Shown: positions 1 to 8,600 of the stretch, one piece after another
Position numbering within the stretch: the stretch's first letter is position 1
Layout of the letters: each line of letters starts with the position of its first letter
Origin: a virus
Direction: 5' to 3' (one strand)
Virus record (IMG/VR): IMGVR_UViG_3300020430_000049
Span: 1 to 34,827 of that record
Length of the DNA stretch: 34,827 nt
The notes under the pieces: generated by a model
Database searches by the model: none
Seen by the model: only the letters and a program-made list of their open reading frames with translations
What the model was told of the DNA's origin: nothing
Translations under genes and position numbers: made by a program

Positions 1-1
1 A

Positions 2-2299
2 ACTCTAGTTCAAAAGATTCGCAAAGAAAAAAATAAAGAGATACGCAACCAACTGAAAAAAGATTTACCCGCTATATGTTTTAGTGGTAAGTTTCAGCAA
101 CGTAAGGATGCAAACATACAAGAACACTCGGGATTTATATGTTTAGATTTTGATGGCTATGAAAAGCAAAAAGATTTACTACAAGACAAACAAAAGTTTC
201 AGAGCAGTAAGTTTGTTTATTCAGTATTTATATCTCCTTCGGGCAAAGGTTTGAAGGTTATCGTGCGAATACCAAAAGATATAGTCAACCATACAAAATA
301 TTTTAATGCCCTGGGGAAAGAGTTTGAAAGTCCAAACTTTGATACCACTACCAAAAACATAAGCAGGGTATGTTATGAATCTTATGATCCACTAATACAT
401 ATAAATACAAACTCATTAACTTGGGACGCATACGAAGATGAAGAGTATACGGAAGTAAATAAAATTAAAGACACCCCAACCATACCTATCACCAATCAAA
501 ACAAAATAGTTGACATTCTTACTAAATGGTGGAGCACAAAATATCCTATGACAGAAGGAATGCGTAATCACCATGTCTACATTTTAGCTATGGCATTTAA
601 TGACTTTGGTATAGACAAAACATTGGCATCTTATGTTTGTAATCAATATGAAAGCAAAGACTTTACAAGAAAAGAAATAGACAATACCATTAGGTCTGCA
701 TATCAAAACACCGACAAGTTTGGCACGAAGTATTATGAAGATACAGATAAGATTAATCAGATAAAACAAAAATTAAAAAGAGGAGAATCAAAAAAGTCTA
801 TCCGTCAACAACTAAAAGGGTCGGTCGAGGCGGAAGTTATAGACTCTATAATAACACAAGCAGAAAAAGATGAGTATAAATTTTGGTTCAAGAACGATAA
901 AGGAACAATTAAAATCATACCTATTGACTTTAAAAAGTTTCTTCAAGACAATGGTTTTTATAAGTATTGTCCAGAGGGAAGCAAGAACTATGTCTTTGTT
1001 AAAGTAACGAGCTGTTACATCAATCACTCCAACGAAAAAGATATAAAAGATTTTGTCTTGAAACATTTAGAAGATTATGAAGATGAATCTATTTACAACT
1101 ACTTTGCAGACACAACTAGATTCTTTAGAGAAGAATACTTAAATCTACTAGACACTATTGAGCCTTTCTTTATAGACGATGACAAAGAAACATCCTACTT
1201 GTATTTTAAAAACAAAGCAGTAAAGGTTACAAAAGATAAGGTGGAAGCAATAGCCTACGATGATCTTGAAGGTAACGTATGGCAAGATCAAATGATAGAT
1301 AGGTATTACAAAGAATGTGAGTTCGATGGTTGCTACTATCAAAAATTTATTGGTAACATCTGTAACCAGGACAAACAAAGAACTACTACCATGGAGTCTA
1401 CCATAGGGTTTCTTATGCACGGACACAAAAATTTATCCTACTGCCCTGCAGTAATTTTAAATGATGAGATTATAAGTGATAATCCAGAAGGTGGTACAGG
1501 CAAGGGTATATTTGTCAATGCGTTAGGGCAAATGAAAAAGTTAGTTACGATAGATGGTAAAGCCTTTGCTTTTGAAAAATCTTTTCCATATCAACTTGTG
1601 TCCGCTGACACACAGATATTATGTTTTGATGATGTGAAAAAGTATTTTGAATTTGAAAGGTTGTTTAGTGTAGTTACAGAAGGATTAACATTAGAAAAGA
1701 AAAACAAAGACGCAATCAAAATACCATTTAAAAAATCTCCAAAGATTTGTATCACCACTAATTATGCCATCAGAGGTAGTGGGAATAGTTTTGCAAGAAG
1801 GAAATGGGAACTTGAATTGTTTCAACACTACAACAACAGCTACACACCTCAAGATGAATTTGGAACTTTATTTTTTGGAGATGATTGGAACTCCGATGAG
1901 TGGTGTCAGTTTGATAACTATATGATCAGTTGTCTGCAAAGATATTTGAAGGATGGTTTGATGACAAGTGATTTTGTAAATCTTAAGATACGACAGTTGT
2001 CTGCAGAAACTTGCCATGATTTTGTTGAGTGGTGCGGACTATTACCTGGTGCATCACAAAATAGAAAGCTGTGCTCTAATGAAAGAATGTGGGGTAATGA
2101 TTTATACGCAGACTTTATTGAAGAGTATCCCGACTACGCGCCTAAAGCTAAAATGACAATATCTAGAAATCGTTTTTATAAATGGCTTAACTCTTTTAGT
2201 CTACATAAATACAATGTAAAAATAGAAGAAGGAAGAGATGAAAGAGGTAAATGGATAATAATTCATGAGAAGAAAAATAAAGATGACCTGTTATTTTAG
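2..2299 (+). CDS. Primase-helicase (VirE_N/BT4734-like AEP primase + D5-like helicase), 5' partial
   Basis: This is a replicative primase-helicase that would make RNA primers and unwind DNA at the phage fork. The frame is open from base 2, so the gene is cut by the window edge and 765 residues are visible. The first in-frame start-like codon (TTG at 251) is not the true start, because conserved primase sequence precedes it. The visible N-terminus carries HSGFICLDFD (an acidic D-x-D pair near residues 49-51) and SPSGKGLKVIV, as in VirE N-terminal/BT4734-like archaeo-eukaryotic primases. A PriCT-like helical stretch (GMRNHHVYILAMAF) follows. The C-terminal half is a D5/SF3-like ATPase: Walker A GGTGKG (bases about 1488-1505), Walker B ILCFDDV, sensor ICITTNY, and an arginine-rich SFARRKWELE. 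Such fusions are typical of Bacteroidetes mobile elements and phages. A 92-base gap separates it from the SF2 helicase gene. Function is well supported; the exact N-terminus is outside the window. Confidence 0.9.
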   Translation, partial: TLVQKIRKEKNKEIRNQLKKDLPAICFSGKFQQRKDANIQEHSGFICLDFDGYEKQKDLLQDKQKFQSSKFVYSVFISPSGKGLKVIVRIPKDIVNHTKYFNALGKEFESPNFDTTTKNISRVCYESYDPLIHINTNSLTWDAYEDEEYTEVNKIKDTPTIPITNQNKIVDILTKWWSTKYPMTEGMRNHHVYILAMAFNDFGIDKTLASYVCNQYESKDFTRKEIDNTIRSAYQNTDKFGTKYYEDTDKINQIKQKLKRGESKKSIRQQLKGSVEAEVIDSIITQAEKDEYKFWFKNDKGTIKIIPIDFKKFLQDNGFYKYCPEGSKNYVFVKVTSCYINHSNEKDIKDFVLKHLEDYEDESIYNYFADTTRFFREEYLNLLDTIEPFFIDDDKETSYLYFKNKAVKVTKDKVEAIAYDDLEGNVWQDQMIDRYYKECEFDGCYYQKFIGNICNQDKQRTTTMESTIGFLMHGHKNLSYCPAVILNDEIISDNPEGGTGKGIFVNALGQMKKLVTIDGKAFAFEKSFPYQLVSADTQILCFDDVKKYFEFERLFSVVTEGLTLEKKNKDAIKIPFKKSPKICITTNYAIRGSGNSFARRKWELELFQHYNNSYTPQDEFGTLFFGDDWNSDEWCQFDNYMISCLQRYLKDGLMTSDFVNLKIRQLSAETCHDFVEWCGLLPGASQNRKLCSNERMWGNDLYADFIEEYPDYAPKAKMTISRNRFYKWLNSFSLHKYNVKIEEGRDERGKWIIIHEKKNKDDLLF

Positions 2300-2310
2300 C
2301 CAAAAAGGGG

Positions 2311-2373
2311 GATACTTAGGTATCACCTTGACCGAGAAAGTCTCTTAAAACGCATCTATGCAAGCCGTTTTTT
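2311..2373 (+). terminator. Weak hairpins in the primase-helicase gap
   Basis: The 92-base gap between two plus-strand genes holds two inverted repeats. The first is GATAC-TTAG-GTATC (2311-2324). The second is AAAACG (2347-2352) with CGTTTT (2366-2371), whose loop contains a smaller GCAT/ATGC pair and which runs into six T residues. The second could be a weak intrinsic terminator for the primase-helicase gene, or an mRNA structure near the next start codon. Its stem is short and A/T-rich, so the call is tentative. Confidence 0.25.
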
Positions 2374-2391
2374 CACAGAAACCACCAAAAT

Positions 2392-3618
2392 ATGCAATTT
2401 AGACCCTATCAGCAGGAAATAATACAAAAAGGCTCAGAGATAATAGCGCGTTACAGCTTCTTATATTTAGCCATGGAAGTCAGAACAGGTAAAACATTAA
2501 CTAGTTTTGGTATTGCCCAGGCGATAAAAGTTTCAAGCGTGTTGTTTGTTACAAAGAAGAAAGCTATATCCTCTATTGAAAAAGACTACGAAATACTCCA
2601 ACCATCTTTTAATATTCAAATTATAAACTATGAAAGTCTTCATAAGATAGAAGGTAAATATGATTTAATTATATTCGATGAGGCCCATGGTATGGGGGCC
2701 TTTCCGAAGCCTAGCAAGAGGGCCAAGCAAGCCAAACTACTTGTGATGCAAAACAAATGTTATGTTATACTCTTATCAGGTACACCTACACCAGAGTCTT
2801 ATAGTCAAATGTACCATCAGGTTTTCTTTTGCACTAACAATCCGTTTGGTATGTACAAAAACTTTTATCGCTTCGCAGATGATTACGTTGAAGTAGTAGA
2901 GAGAAAGTTTAATAGTATGCCTGTTCGAGATTATTCAGGGGGACACATATCTATAATAGAAAAAATGAAACCTTTCACCATAACATATACACAAAAGGAA
3001 GCGGGGTTCTTGGTAGAAAATAAAGAGCAAGTGTTGTTGGTTGATATAGATCCCAAAACCCTAAACATGATCAGACAATTAAAAAAAGATCTAGTCATAC
3101 AAGGGAAAACAGAAGACATACTAGCAGATACAGCTGTAAAACTAATGTCAAAAGTTCATCAGTTGTGTTCTGGTACAGTTAAATTTGAAAGCGGTAACTC
3201 TATGGTGTTAGATTATAGCAAAGCTAATTATATAAAGAAGTATTTTGCAAAGAAAAAGATAGGGATATTTTATAAATTTAAAGAGGAGCTGAGTGCATTG
3301 AAAGAAGTATTTAAAGACAATGTATGTACAACTCTAGAAGAGTTTGATTCAACAAACAAAAACATTGCTTTGCAAATACAATCTGGAAGAGAAGGAATAA
3401 GTTTGAAAAATGCTGAAGCTCTTGTGTACTATAATATAGATTTTAGCGCTACTAGTTATTGGCAATCAAGAGACAGAATGACGACTAAAGACAGAAGAAA
3501 AAATAATATATATTGGGTGTTTTCTAGGAAAGGTATTGAGTCTCAAATATATAAAACTGTTACTAACAAAAAAGATTATACCTTATCACACTTCAAATCA
3601 GATATAAAAAGGATTTAG
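2392..3618 (+). CDS. SF2 DNA helicase (DEAH, SNF2/UvsW-like)
   Basis: This 408-residue superfamily 2 ATP-dependent helicase or translocase probably acts in phage replication, repair or recombination. Motifs appear in the expected order. A Q-motif-like RPYQQEII is at residues 4-11. Walker A MEVRTGKT is at 28-35. The DEAH box within LIIFDEAHGMG is at 96-99. Motif III LLSGTPTPESY is near 130. The C-terminal lobe has QIQSGREGISLKNAEALVYY and YWQSRDRMTTKDRRK, which occupy the motif V/VI positions with an unusual arginine pattern. The protein is shorter than cellular SNF2 enzymes but usual for phage versions. It starts at ATG 2392 with no recognisable Shine-Dalgarno site. The neighbouring VRR-NUC nuclease, 12 bases downstream, suggests a helicase-nuclease pair working on branched DNA. 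Family is secure; exact role is inferred. Confidence 0.9.
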   Translation: MQFRPYQQEIIQKGSEIIARYSFLYLAMEVRTGKTLTSFGIAQAIKVSSVLFVTKKKAISSIEKDYEILQPSFNIQIINYESLHKIEGKYDLIIFDEAHGMGAFPKPSKRAKQAKLLVMQNKCYVILLSGTPTPESYSQMYHQVFFCTNNPFGMYKNFYRFADDYVEVVERKFNSMPVRDYSGGHISIIEKMKPFTITYTQKEAGFLVENKEQVLLVDIDPKTLNMIRQLKKDLVIQGKTEDILADTAVKLMSKVHQLCSGTVKFESGNSMVLDYSKANYIKKYFAKKKIGIFYKFKEELSALKEVFKDNVCTTLEEFDSTNKNIALQIQSGREGISLKNAEALVYYNIDFSATSYWQSRDRMTTKDRRKNNIYWVFSRKGIESQIYKTVTNKKDYTLSHFKSDIKRI

Positions 3619-3626
3619 TAAATTTG
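3619..3626 (+). promoter_or_regulatory. TAnnTTTG-like -7 box before the nuclease gene
   Basis: TAAATTTG lies four bases before the ATG at 3631 and fits the Bacteroidetes -7 consensus TAnnTTTG. No convincing -33 TTG is seen 19-21 bases upstream, and a transcript from here would be almost leaderless. In AT-rich sequence this may be chance. Confidence 0.2.
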
Positions 3627-3630
3627 CATA

Positions 3631-3870
3631 ATGACCGAGCAAAAAATTCAATCAAATAAAATTAAAGAATTAGAAGCCCTTGGTTATTATGTTTTAAAAT
3701 TAATAAAGACTAATAAGAATGGAATACCTGATCTCCTGGCTTTACATCCAGACAAGACGATTAGATTCATTGAGGTTAAAACATCTAAAGGAAAGGTTTC
3801 TAAGTTACAAAAATATAGAATGGATGAACTTAGTAAATATGGATTTGAAACAGAGATATACAAAGGATGA
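3631..3870 (+). CDS. VRR-NUC domain nuclease
   Basis: This 79-residue single-domain nuclease belongs to the VRR-NUC branch of the PD-(D/E)xK fold, which phages use for structure-specific cutting of branched DNA. The catalytic set is visible: D34 in NGIPDLLAL, E48 and K50 in RFIEVKTSKGK, and Q60 in SKLQKYRMDEL. Length matches stand-alone phage VRR-NUC proteins. It begins 12 bases after the SF2 helicase, and its 3' end is probably overlapped by the next gene in another frame. Holliday-junction or flap cleavage is a family-based inference. Confidence 0.88.
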   Translation: MTEQKIQSNKIKELEALGYYVLKLIKTNKNGIPDLLALHPDKTIRFIEVKTSKGKVSKLQKYRMDELSKYGFETEIYKG

Positions 3871-4198
3871 ATTTTTTTACGAACTAGAGAACAGTTTCAT
3901 AGATACACTTGAGGATTTACCTATTGCTCTGAGTTGCATAATCATATTTCAATTAGATCAAATGATTACTAAGTCTAATGGTTTTATTTTGGACTCGAAT
4001 GAGAATGTAACCCGAGGTTACTTCTGCAATGTCATAAAAAGAAAAGACCCGAAGTTTTATGTTGCACATTATATTGTAGTAAAGAACAAACCTCCTTTGT
4101 TTTTTCATTTAGAATTTGTAGATTCAGATACATATTTAGATTATCTGAACCATACAAAAGAAAAAAATGAAATTACACACAATCCTGTCAGTTGTTGA
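3839..4198 (+). CDS. Hypothetical protein, 119 aa (start uncertain)
   Basis: The family is not recognised. The frame is open from 3719, but the part before about 3840 is only the alternate frame of the nuclease gene. The likeliest start is ATG 3839 (MDLKQRYTKDEFF), giving a 32-base overlap with the nuclease; ATG 3824 is an alternative. The ATG at 3867, overlapping the nuclease stop, is closed after six codons and is ruled out. The protein is acidic at the N-terminus (YELENSFIDTLEDLP), has a hydrophobic helix LSCIIIFQL, and then alternating strand-like segments (FYVAHYIVVKN, PLFFHLEFVDS). It has no catalytic motif. Its 3' end overlaps the DnaA-like gene by 32 bases, indicating translational coupling. 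Confidence 0.6.
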   Translation: MDLKQRYTKDEFFYELENSFIDTLEDLPIALSCIIIFQLDQMITKSNGFILDSNENVTRGYFCNVIKRKDPKFYVAHYIVVKNKPPLFFHLEFVDSDTYLDYLNHTKEKNEITHNPVSC

Positions 4199-4550
4199 AA
4201 ATGAGTTTAACTGTAAATTAAAAGTTAAAAATAGAAGAAGAGACCTAGTTTACCAACGAGCTGTTTACTATCAATTATGTAGAGACTTGACAAAATTTGG
4301 TGTAAATCAAATAGGTCAATCATTAGGGTTTCACCACGCGACTGTACTTCATAGTTTAAAAACATTTCATAAGCTTGATTTGTGGGGCGAAAAAAAATAT
4401 GTGGAGGCATACACCAAGTTAAAAAATAAACTTTATTACGATAGACATATACGCACTAGGGCACAGTTTTGCAATCTATTAATACACCAAAACATAAATT
4501 TGAGGGGAAAAGTGGAGCGTCTAGAAAAAAAATTAAAAAATTCTTCTTAA
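4167..4550 (+). CDS. DnaA domain IV-like DNA-binding protein
   Basis: This 127-residue protein has a helix-turn-helix resembling the C-terminal DNA-binding domain of DnaA but no AAA+ ATPase. The segment from about residue 22 to 70 contains VKNRRRDLVYQRAVYYQLCR, then GVNQIGQSLGFHHATVLHSL. This parallels the DnaA pattern of a basic helix, 'IG..FG' and 'HxTVLHA'. The usual D-H dipeptide that contacts the DnaA box is H-H here. A basic, probably coiled-coil tail (LRGKVERLEKKLKNSS) ends the protein. The start at ATG 4167 lies inside the preceding gene, after an A-rich AAAAGAAAAA tract. It may mark a phage origin or mimic or compete with host DnaA; that role is inferred. Confidence 0.75.
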   Translation: MKLHTILSVVENEFNCKLKVKNRRRDLVYQRAVYYQLCRDLTKFGVNQIGQSLGFHHATVLHSLKTFHKLDLWGEKKYVEAYTKLKNKLYYDRHIRTRAQFCNLLIHQNINLRGKVERLEKKLKNSS

Positions 4551-4596
4551 CTTTAAGTAAGAAATTTAACAAATGCAAGTGTTAGATAATAATTAT

Positions 4597-4603
4597 GGGA
4601 GGA
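4597..4603 (+). promoter_or_regulatory. Strong Shine-Dalgarno GGGAGGA
   Basis: GGGAGGA stands seven bases before ATG 4611. It is one of very few classical Shine-Dalgarno sites in the window; most other starts have A/T-rich leaders. It fixes the start of the 70-residue gene and suggests a different mode or strength of translation. Confidence 0.65.
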
Positions 4604-4610
4604 TATAGTT

Positions 4611-4823
4611 ATGCTACGCACAAAACCAAACGGAATGCCTATACCTCCATTAGAAAGAAAAAGAATCCAAAACATAAATTTTATTATGGATGATTTGCAT
4701 TCATCTATCAACAATATATACGAGTTATTGATGGACAAAGAATATTCATTATTGAGTTCTGAGGTTACGGTTTTTATGCGTAAGCTCAAATCAATAAGTG
4801 AATCTGTCCAAAATGAGTCATGA
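4611..4823 (+). CDS. Small helical hypothetical protein, 70 aa
   Basis: The family is not recognised. The start is supported by the GGGAGGA site. The N-terminus MLRTKPNGMPIPPLERKR is basic and proline-rich. The rest is predicted mostly helical (IQNINFIMDDLHSSINNIYE, then VFMRKLKSISESVQ), suggesting a small adaptor or regulator. There is no membrane segment and no catalytic motif. The last 11 bases overlap the phosphoesterase gene, so the two are probably co-translated. Confidence 0.65.
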   Translation: MLRTKPNGMPIPPLERKRIQNINFIMDDLHSSINNIYELLMDKEYSLLSSEVTVFMRKLKSISESVQNES

Positions 4824-5532
4824 AACTATACGCCCTAGGCTAACGGGCAATCGCAAAAAAGCTTTTGAAAATCTTAACACTAAAGAAAAAAGAATATTAG
4901 TTGTTGGAGATATACACGCACCATTTAATCATCCTGGTTATCTAGATTTTTGTATAGACATATATGCAAAATGGAATCTTAATCAAGTAATATTTATTGG
5001 AGATATAATAGACAACCACTATGCGTCATTCCATACCACAGACCCTGACGGTCTTGGTGGTGGAGATGAGCTTGATTTAGCTATTGATGAAGTGCAGAAG
5101 TGGTATCAAGTTTTTTCTAAAGCTGATGTAACCATTGGTAATCATGATCGTATGGTTATGCGTAAGGGTTTTGAGTCTCAAATACCAAAACGTTGGATTA
5201 AAAGTTACAATGAAGTTTTAGGAACTCCAGGTTGGAATTGGGTTGAGAATATTGTGTATGATGATGTTTTGTATGAACACGGTGAAGGGGGGCAAGCTCA
5301 GATGAAAGCAAAAAATAATATGATGAGCTCTGTCTGTGGACATACTCACACAGAATCTTATGTAAGATGGTTTGTCGGAAAAAAGTTTCGTGTCTTTGGA
5401 ATGCAGACGGGCTGTGGTATCGATATAAAGTCCTACGCATCTGCTTATGCTAAAAACTTTAAGAGACAATCTTTAGGATGTGGTGTTGTCCTAGGTGGAC
5501 ATACGGCTTTTAATTGTATGATGGATTTGTAA
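4813..5532 (+). CDS. Calcineurin-like metallophosphoesterase
   Basis: This two-metal phosphoesterase has 239 residues from ATG 4813; a GTG at 4798 would add five. All core motifs are present: GDIHAPF (D33, H35), FIGDIIDNH (D64, D67, H69), TIGNHDR (N110, H111), a later metal histidine in YEHGEGG, and CGHTHTE. These bind the catalytic dimetal centre. Substrates in this superfamily range from nucleotides and RNA to phosphoproteins and DNA ends, and the sequence does not tell which. Its place at the end of the replication operon suggests nucleic-acid processing. Overlap with the preceding gene by 11 bases supports ATG 4813. Confidence 0.87.
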   Translation: MSHETIRPRLTGNRKKAFENLNTKEKRILVVGDIHAPFNHPGYLDFCIDIYAKWNLNQVIFIGDIIDNHYASFHTTDPDGLGGGDELDLAIDEVQKWYQVFSKADVTIGNHDRMVMRKGFESQIPKRWIKSYNEVLGTPGWNWVENIVYDDVLYEHGEGGQAQMKAKNNMMSSVCGHTHTESYVRWFVGKKFRVFGMQTGCGIDIKSYASAYAKNFKRQSLGCGVVLGGHTAFNCMMDL

Positions 5533-5533
5533 T

Positions 5534-5623
5534 ATGAATTTAAATAACCCCAACGTAAACTTTGCTCTAGTGTTTCTATTAAACGCTTTGCTATTCTATT
5601 TGATATTTTCTTTTCTTACTTGA
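5534..5623 (+). CDS. Putative 29-aa single-pass membrane peptide
   Basis: A 29-codon frame begins ATG AAT TTA one base after the phosphoesterase stop. The peptide has a short polar start (MNLNNPNVN), then an almost wholly hydrophobic helix (FALVFLLNALLFYLIFSFLT) to the stop. Position and composition fit a small phage membrane protein, for example an accessory lysis or superinfection peptide, but nothing identifies it. Its end overlaps the 3' end of the opposing giant gene by 8 bases. Chance occurrence in AT-rich DNA is possible. Confidence 0.4.
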   Translation: MNLNNPNVNFALVFLLNALLFYLIFSFLT

Positions 5624-8600
5624 AAGGACTACTAGATTTTTTCTTTCTTTTACTTTTAGATTTTTTTAAATTTTGTAAATTATATCTAGTCCATTGACCT
5701 ACCTCTGCAGGAACATAACCACCAGAATAATATAACAATTCTGCGGCAAGAGTAATCGATGCGTTTCTTCTTTGTTTTGCAGTAAACTTTTTTGTTCTAG
5801 TTTTCCCAAAAGTGGTCTCAGTTTCTAACTCACCTGTAGCAGCTATAGTTGCTAATTCTTTTATCTGGATTGCTTTATCAAGAGGTATACCCAAAACACC
5901 AAAATCTTCTAAAGGCTGATTTACAAAAAACAACTGCGTTTTTTCATCTGTAAATAAATTAACAGCTGCATTTGCTGTTTCTGTAAGTGCAAAATCTAAA
6001 AAAGGTGCAGGGCTAAATACATCTGTAAATATACTTGTGGCTCTCCCTTTTAATCTAGTCATAAATTCTTTATCTTTTTGTTCTTCAGATTTTTCATCCT
6101 CACCTAATGCAAATGATGCTACTATCTGTGTAAATAATAATCCTAAAGTATGGAAAAATGCTTGTTCCGCTGCGATTCCTCCCAAAGATTCTTTAGCAAC
6201 TTTTCTTTCTTCAGCCGTAGCTCCTGTGCCACCGAACAAGGTATTCAAGTCAGATAACATTCTTGCTTTTTGATTCATTTGAAAACTAGCAAAAGGTAAA
6301 GCAATTCTTGCAAAAAATCTACCCCTTTGTGTTTTGGATCTAAAAAATTCTCCTTGTAATTCCCTGTCTGAAACATTTTGTTGTCGATCAACTTGACGTT
6401 GAGCATAATCTGCTGCTTTTTTATTTATTTTATGTGTCGACCAATCAAAACCAGGTGCAAATATATCTACACCCTGCTTCTGCATTTCTTTATCGTAAAA
6501 AGCTAACCATGAAGTATTAGCCGCCACTTTGTCTGCACCAACTAAAAGAACTTTAAGTGGTTTGTCTTGTAAGTCAGATAATATTTTGCCTGCTTTACCT
6601 ATGGTGCTTGTAGGAGCTATTTCTGTGTCGTCAGCAATATCGGTTACCGCTTCTGCACTTATCCCCCTATTGGCTATACCATATCCACTTTTCTTTAGCC
6701 ACTCTCGTACGTCTTTATTAGTTCTAAAAAGATTAATAGCTTTAAAAGTTCTACCACCTCCTGCAGTAACCATGGTGCTAGCTATAGGAGCCAACTGTTT
6801 TGCATACTGACCTAGCGAGGCTAGAGTTCTAGAGACAGCAAATTTTGCTAGTGCATTCGTTATTTTTTCGAAGTAAGGGTTTTCTACTTCATAATACTGG
6901 TTACCTCTTTTACTATTTACATAGTCAGTCAAAGCGTCTACCATAATCTTTCTTCTTTTTTGATCAGGTATAATCTTATCCATAGATGGGCTGTTTATAA
7001 ATCCATTCACCTGTTGAATAGACGGAGCAGTTTCAATATCTGATAAAGCTTTTCTTAATCCAGTTGATTGTGTTGAATCAAACATCAAATTAACATACTT
7101 GTTTTTAGGTAATCTACCTGGTTTTGTTCTTTTTCTAAGAACACCTGACTCTTTATCATAAACACTAGATGTCTCTACTGTGTACATAGGACTTGATAAA
7201 TCTGTTTCTTCTGATGGACTATCTAATCTTGAATAAGAAAAGTGAGTATAATTTAAATCTTTGTCTAGTGGTTTATTGTATATGTCTAAAGAAATATCAC
7301 TTAACTTCTTATAATGTTTGCCCCACTCTTTAGTAAACCACTCTACTGCTTCTAAATTAGTTTTATCAGTTTTAGATTCGACTTCACTTGGGTTATTAGA
7401 GCCTTTTAGTATTCTGTTGTAAACTTTTTCGTAAACCTCTCCTAATTTTTTTTCCTCACTCTTGGTTGAATTTTTAAGTTCAGTTATAGAATCTTCTATC
7501 AACTTTTTCTCCCTTCTAAACTCTGTATCTTGTTCGGTTTCTGTGCCATCAACAGTTCTCCTAACACGGGCCAACATCCCTCGCTCTATATTGTTTTCTT
7601 CAGAATTAAATACTTGATTGTTTGCTTTTTTATTTTCGAAAACTTTATAATAATTTTTAATTATTTCTCGACCCTTTGCTTCTGCCGTATCAAATCCTCT
7701 AATCATATCTGTTATGCCAGACAGCTTCATAAATTTAGCTCCTCTCTTTTGAGTGCCAAATATCAGTTCTGTTTTTATTCCTAAACTTGCAACATTTTTA
7801 AGACCAAAATCAAATACTTCCGCTAATATTTCACGCGCTTTATTTTTAATGTTACGTTTAAGAGCTATAGGGCTTTTCTTTGCGTTCTCTACACCTTCTT
7901 GAGTTTTTACAACACCAAGCATCCCACCTGTTCTCCCATTAGTTGTAAAGTTTATTAAACTATCCAATGCACGCATAGCTTCTTGGGTAGACATATTGTC
8001 TATGTTTAATTTCATAAAAGCATTGACTATTCTTTTTTCCTCCTTGGTGTATTTTATTTTACCAGGACTATCAGAATCTGCGTCAAAGGCATCCCTGCCT
8101 GTTTCTAATTGTTTTTTTACAATAGCACTAAAAGTGTTGAATGCTTTTTTAATACCTGCTCTTGTTGTTTTTTCTTTTTCTTCTAACTTCTTTTTACTAT
8201 TATTTGAAGTAGGATCTTCAAGTATCTCTCTAATTTCTTTTAAACTTAAATCTTTAGAAGGTATATCGGTTGCTAATTCAAATGCTTCCCTTTGCACTTG
8301 TTCTTGTCGTTGCTCTTGCTTTTGTATTTGTTCAGAAGAATATTTTTCTGTAGCAGCAATATCTGCAGCTGGAGCAATTTTAAGACCTGCTCTTGTTCTT
8401 TTGGTTGGTTGCATTCCTTGTAAAAGCTGTTCCGCTTTTTGAATATAAACATCTATATCATCCACATCTAATGGGTCTACTCTTCCAAACTCTTTAGCAG
8501 CTACAGTCACTCTACCATCAATGGTTTTAGATTTAGATTTTTTTTGTATTTGTTTTCTTAATCTTTCTGCTTTTTGTATTTGTGCAGTAGATTCAGCCTT

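Noticed and set aside
3719-3838. Longer start (ATG 3719) for the 119-aa hypothetical protein
   Set aside because: The extra 40 codons only read the nuclease gene in another frame, with a basic, irregular composition; internal ATGs nearer the nuclease stop fit the overlap style better.
4553-4789. 78-codon minus-strand frame opposite the 70-aa gene
   Set aside because: The plus-strand frame has a strong Shine-Dalgarno site and coupled downstream gene; the minus frame lacks any start signal and is a shadow.
8040-8110. DADSD motif in the giant protein as a possible RNA polymerase catalytic loop (crAss-like phages have giant virion RNA polymerases in this region)
   Set aside because: The surrounding sequence is a charged, low-complexity helix-rich stretch with no DFDGD-type motif or other polymerase signature; a chance acidic run is more likely.
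7996-8442. 148-codon open frame on the plus strand inside the giant gene
   Set aside because: It is antisense to an AT-rich, Lys/Glu-rich coding frame and yields a Phe/Leu/Ser/Cys-rich translation, the usual artefact; no start context or recognisable domain.
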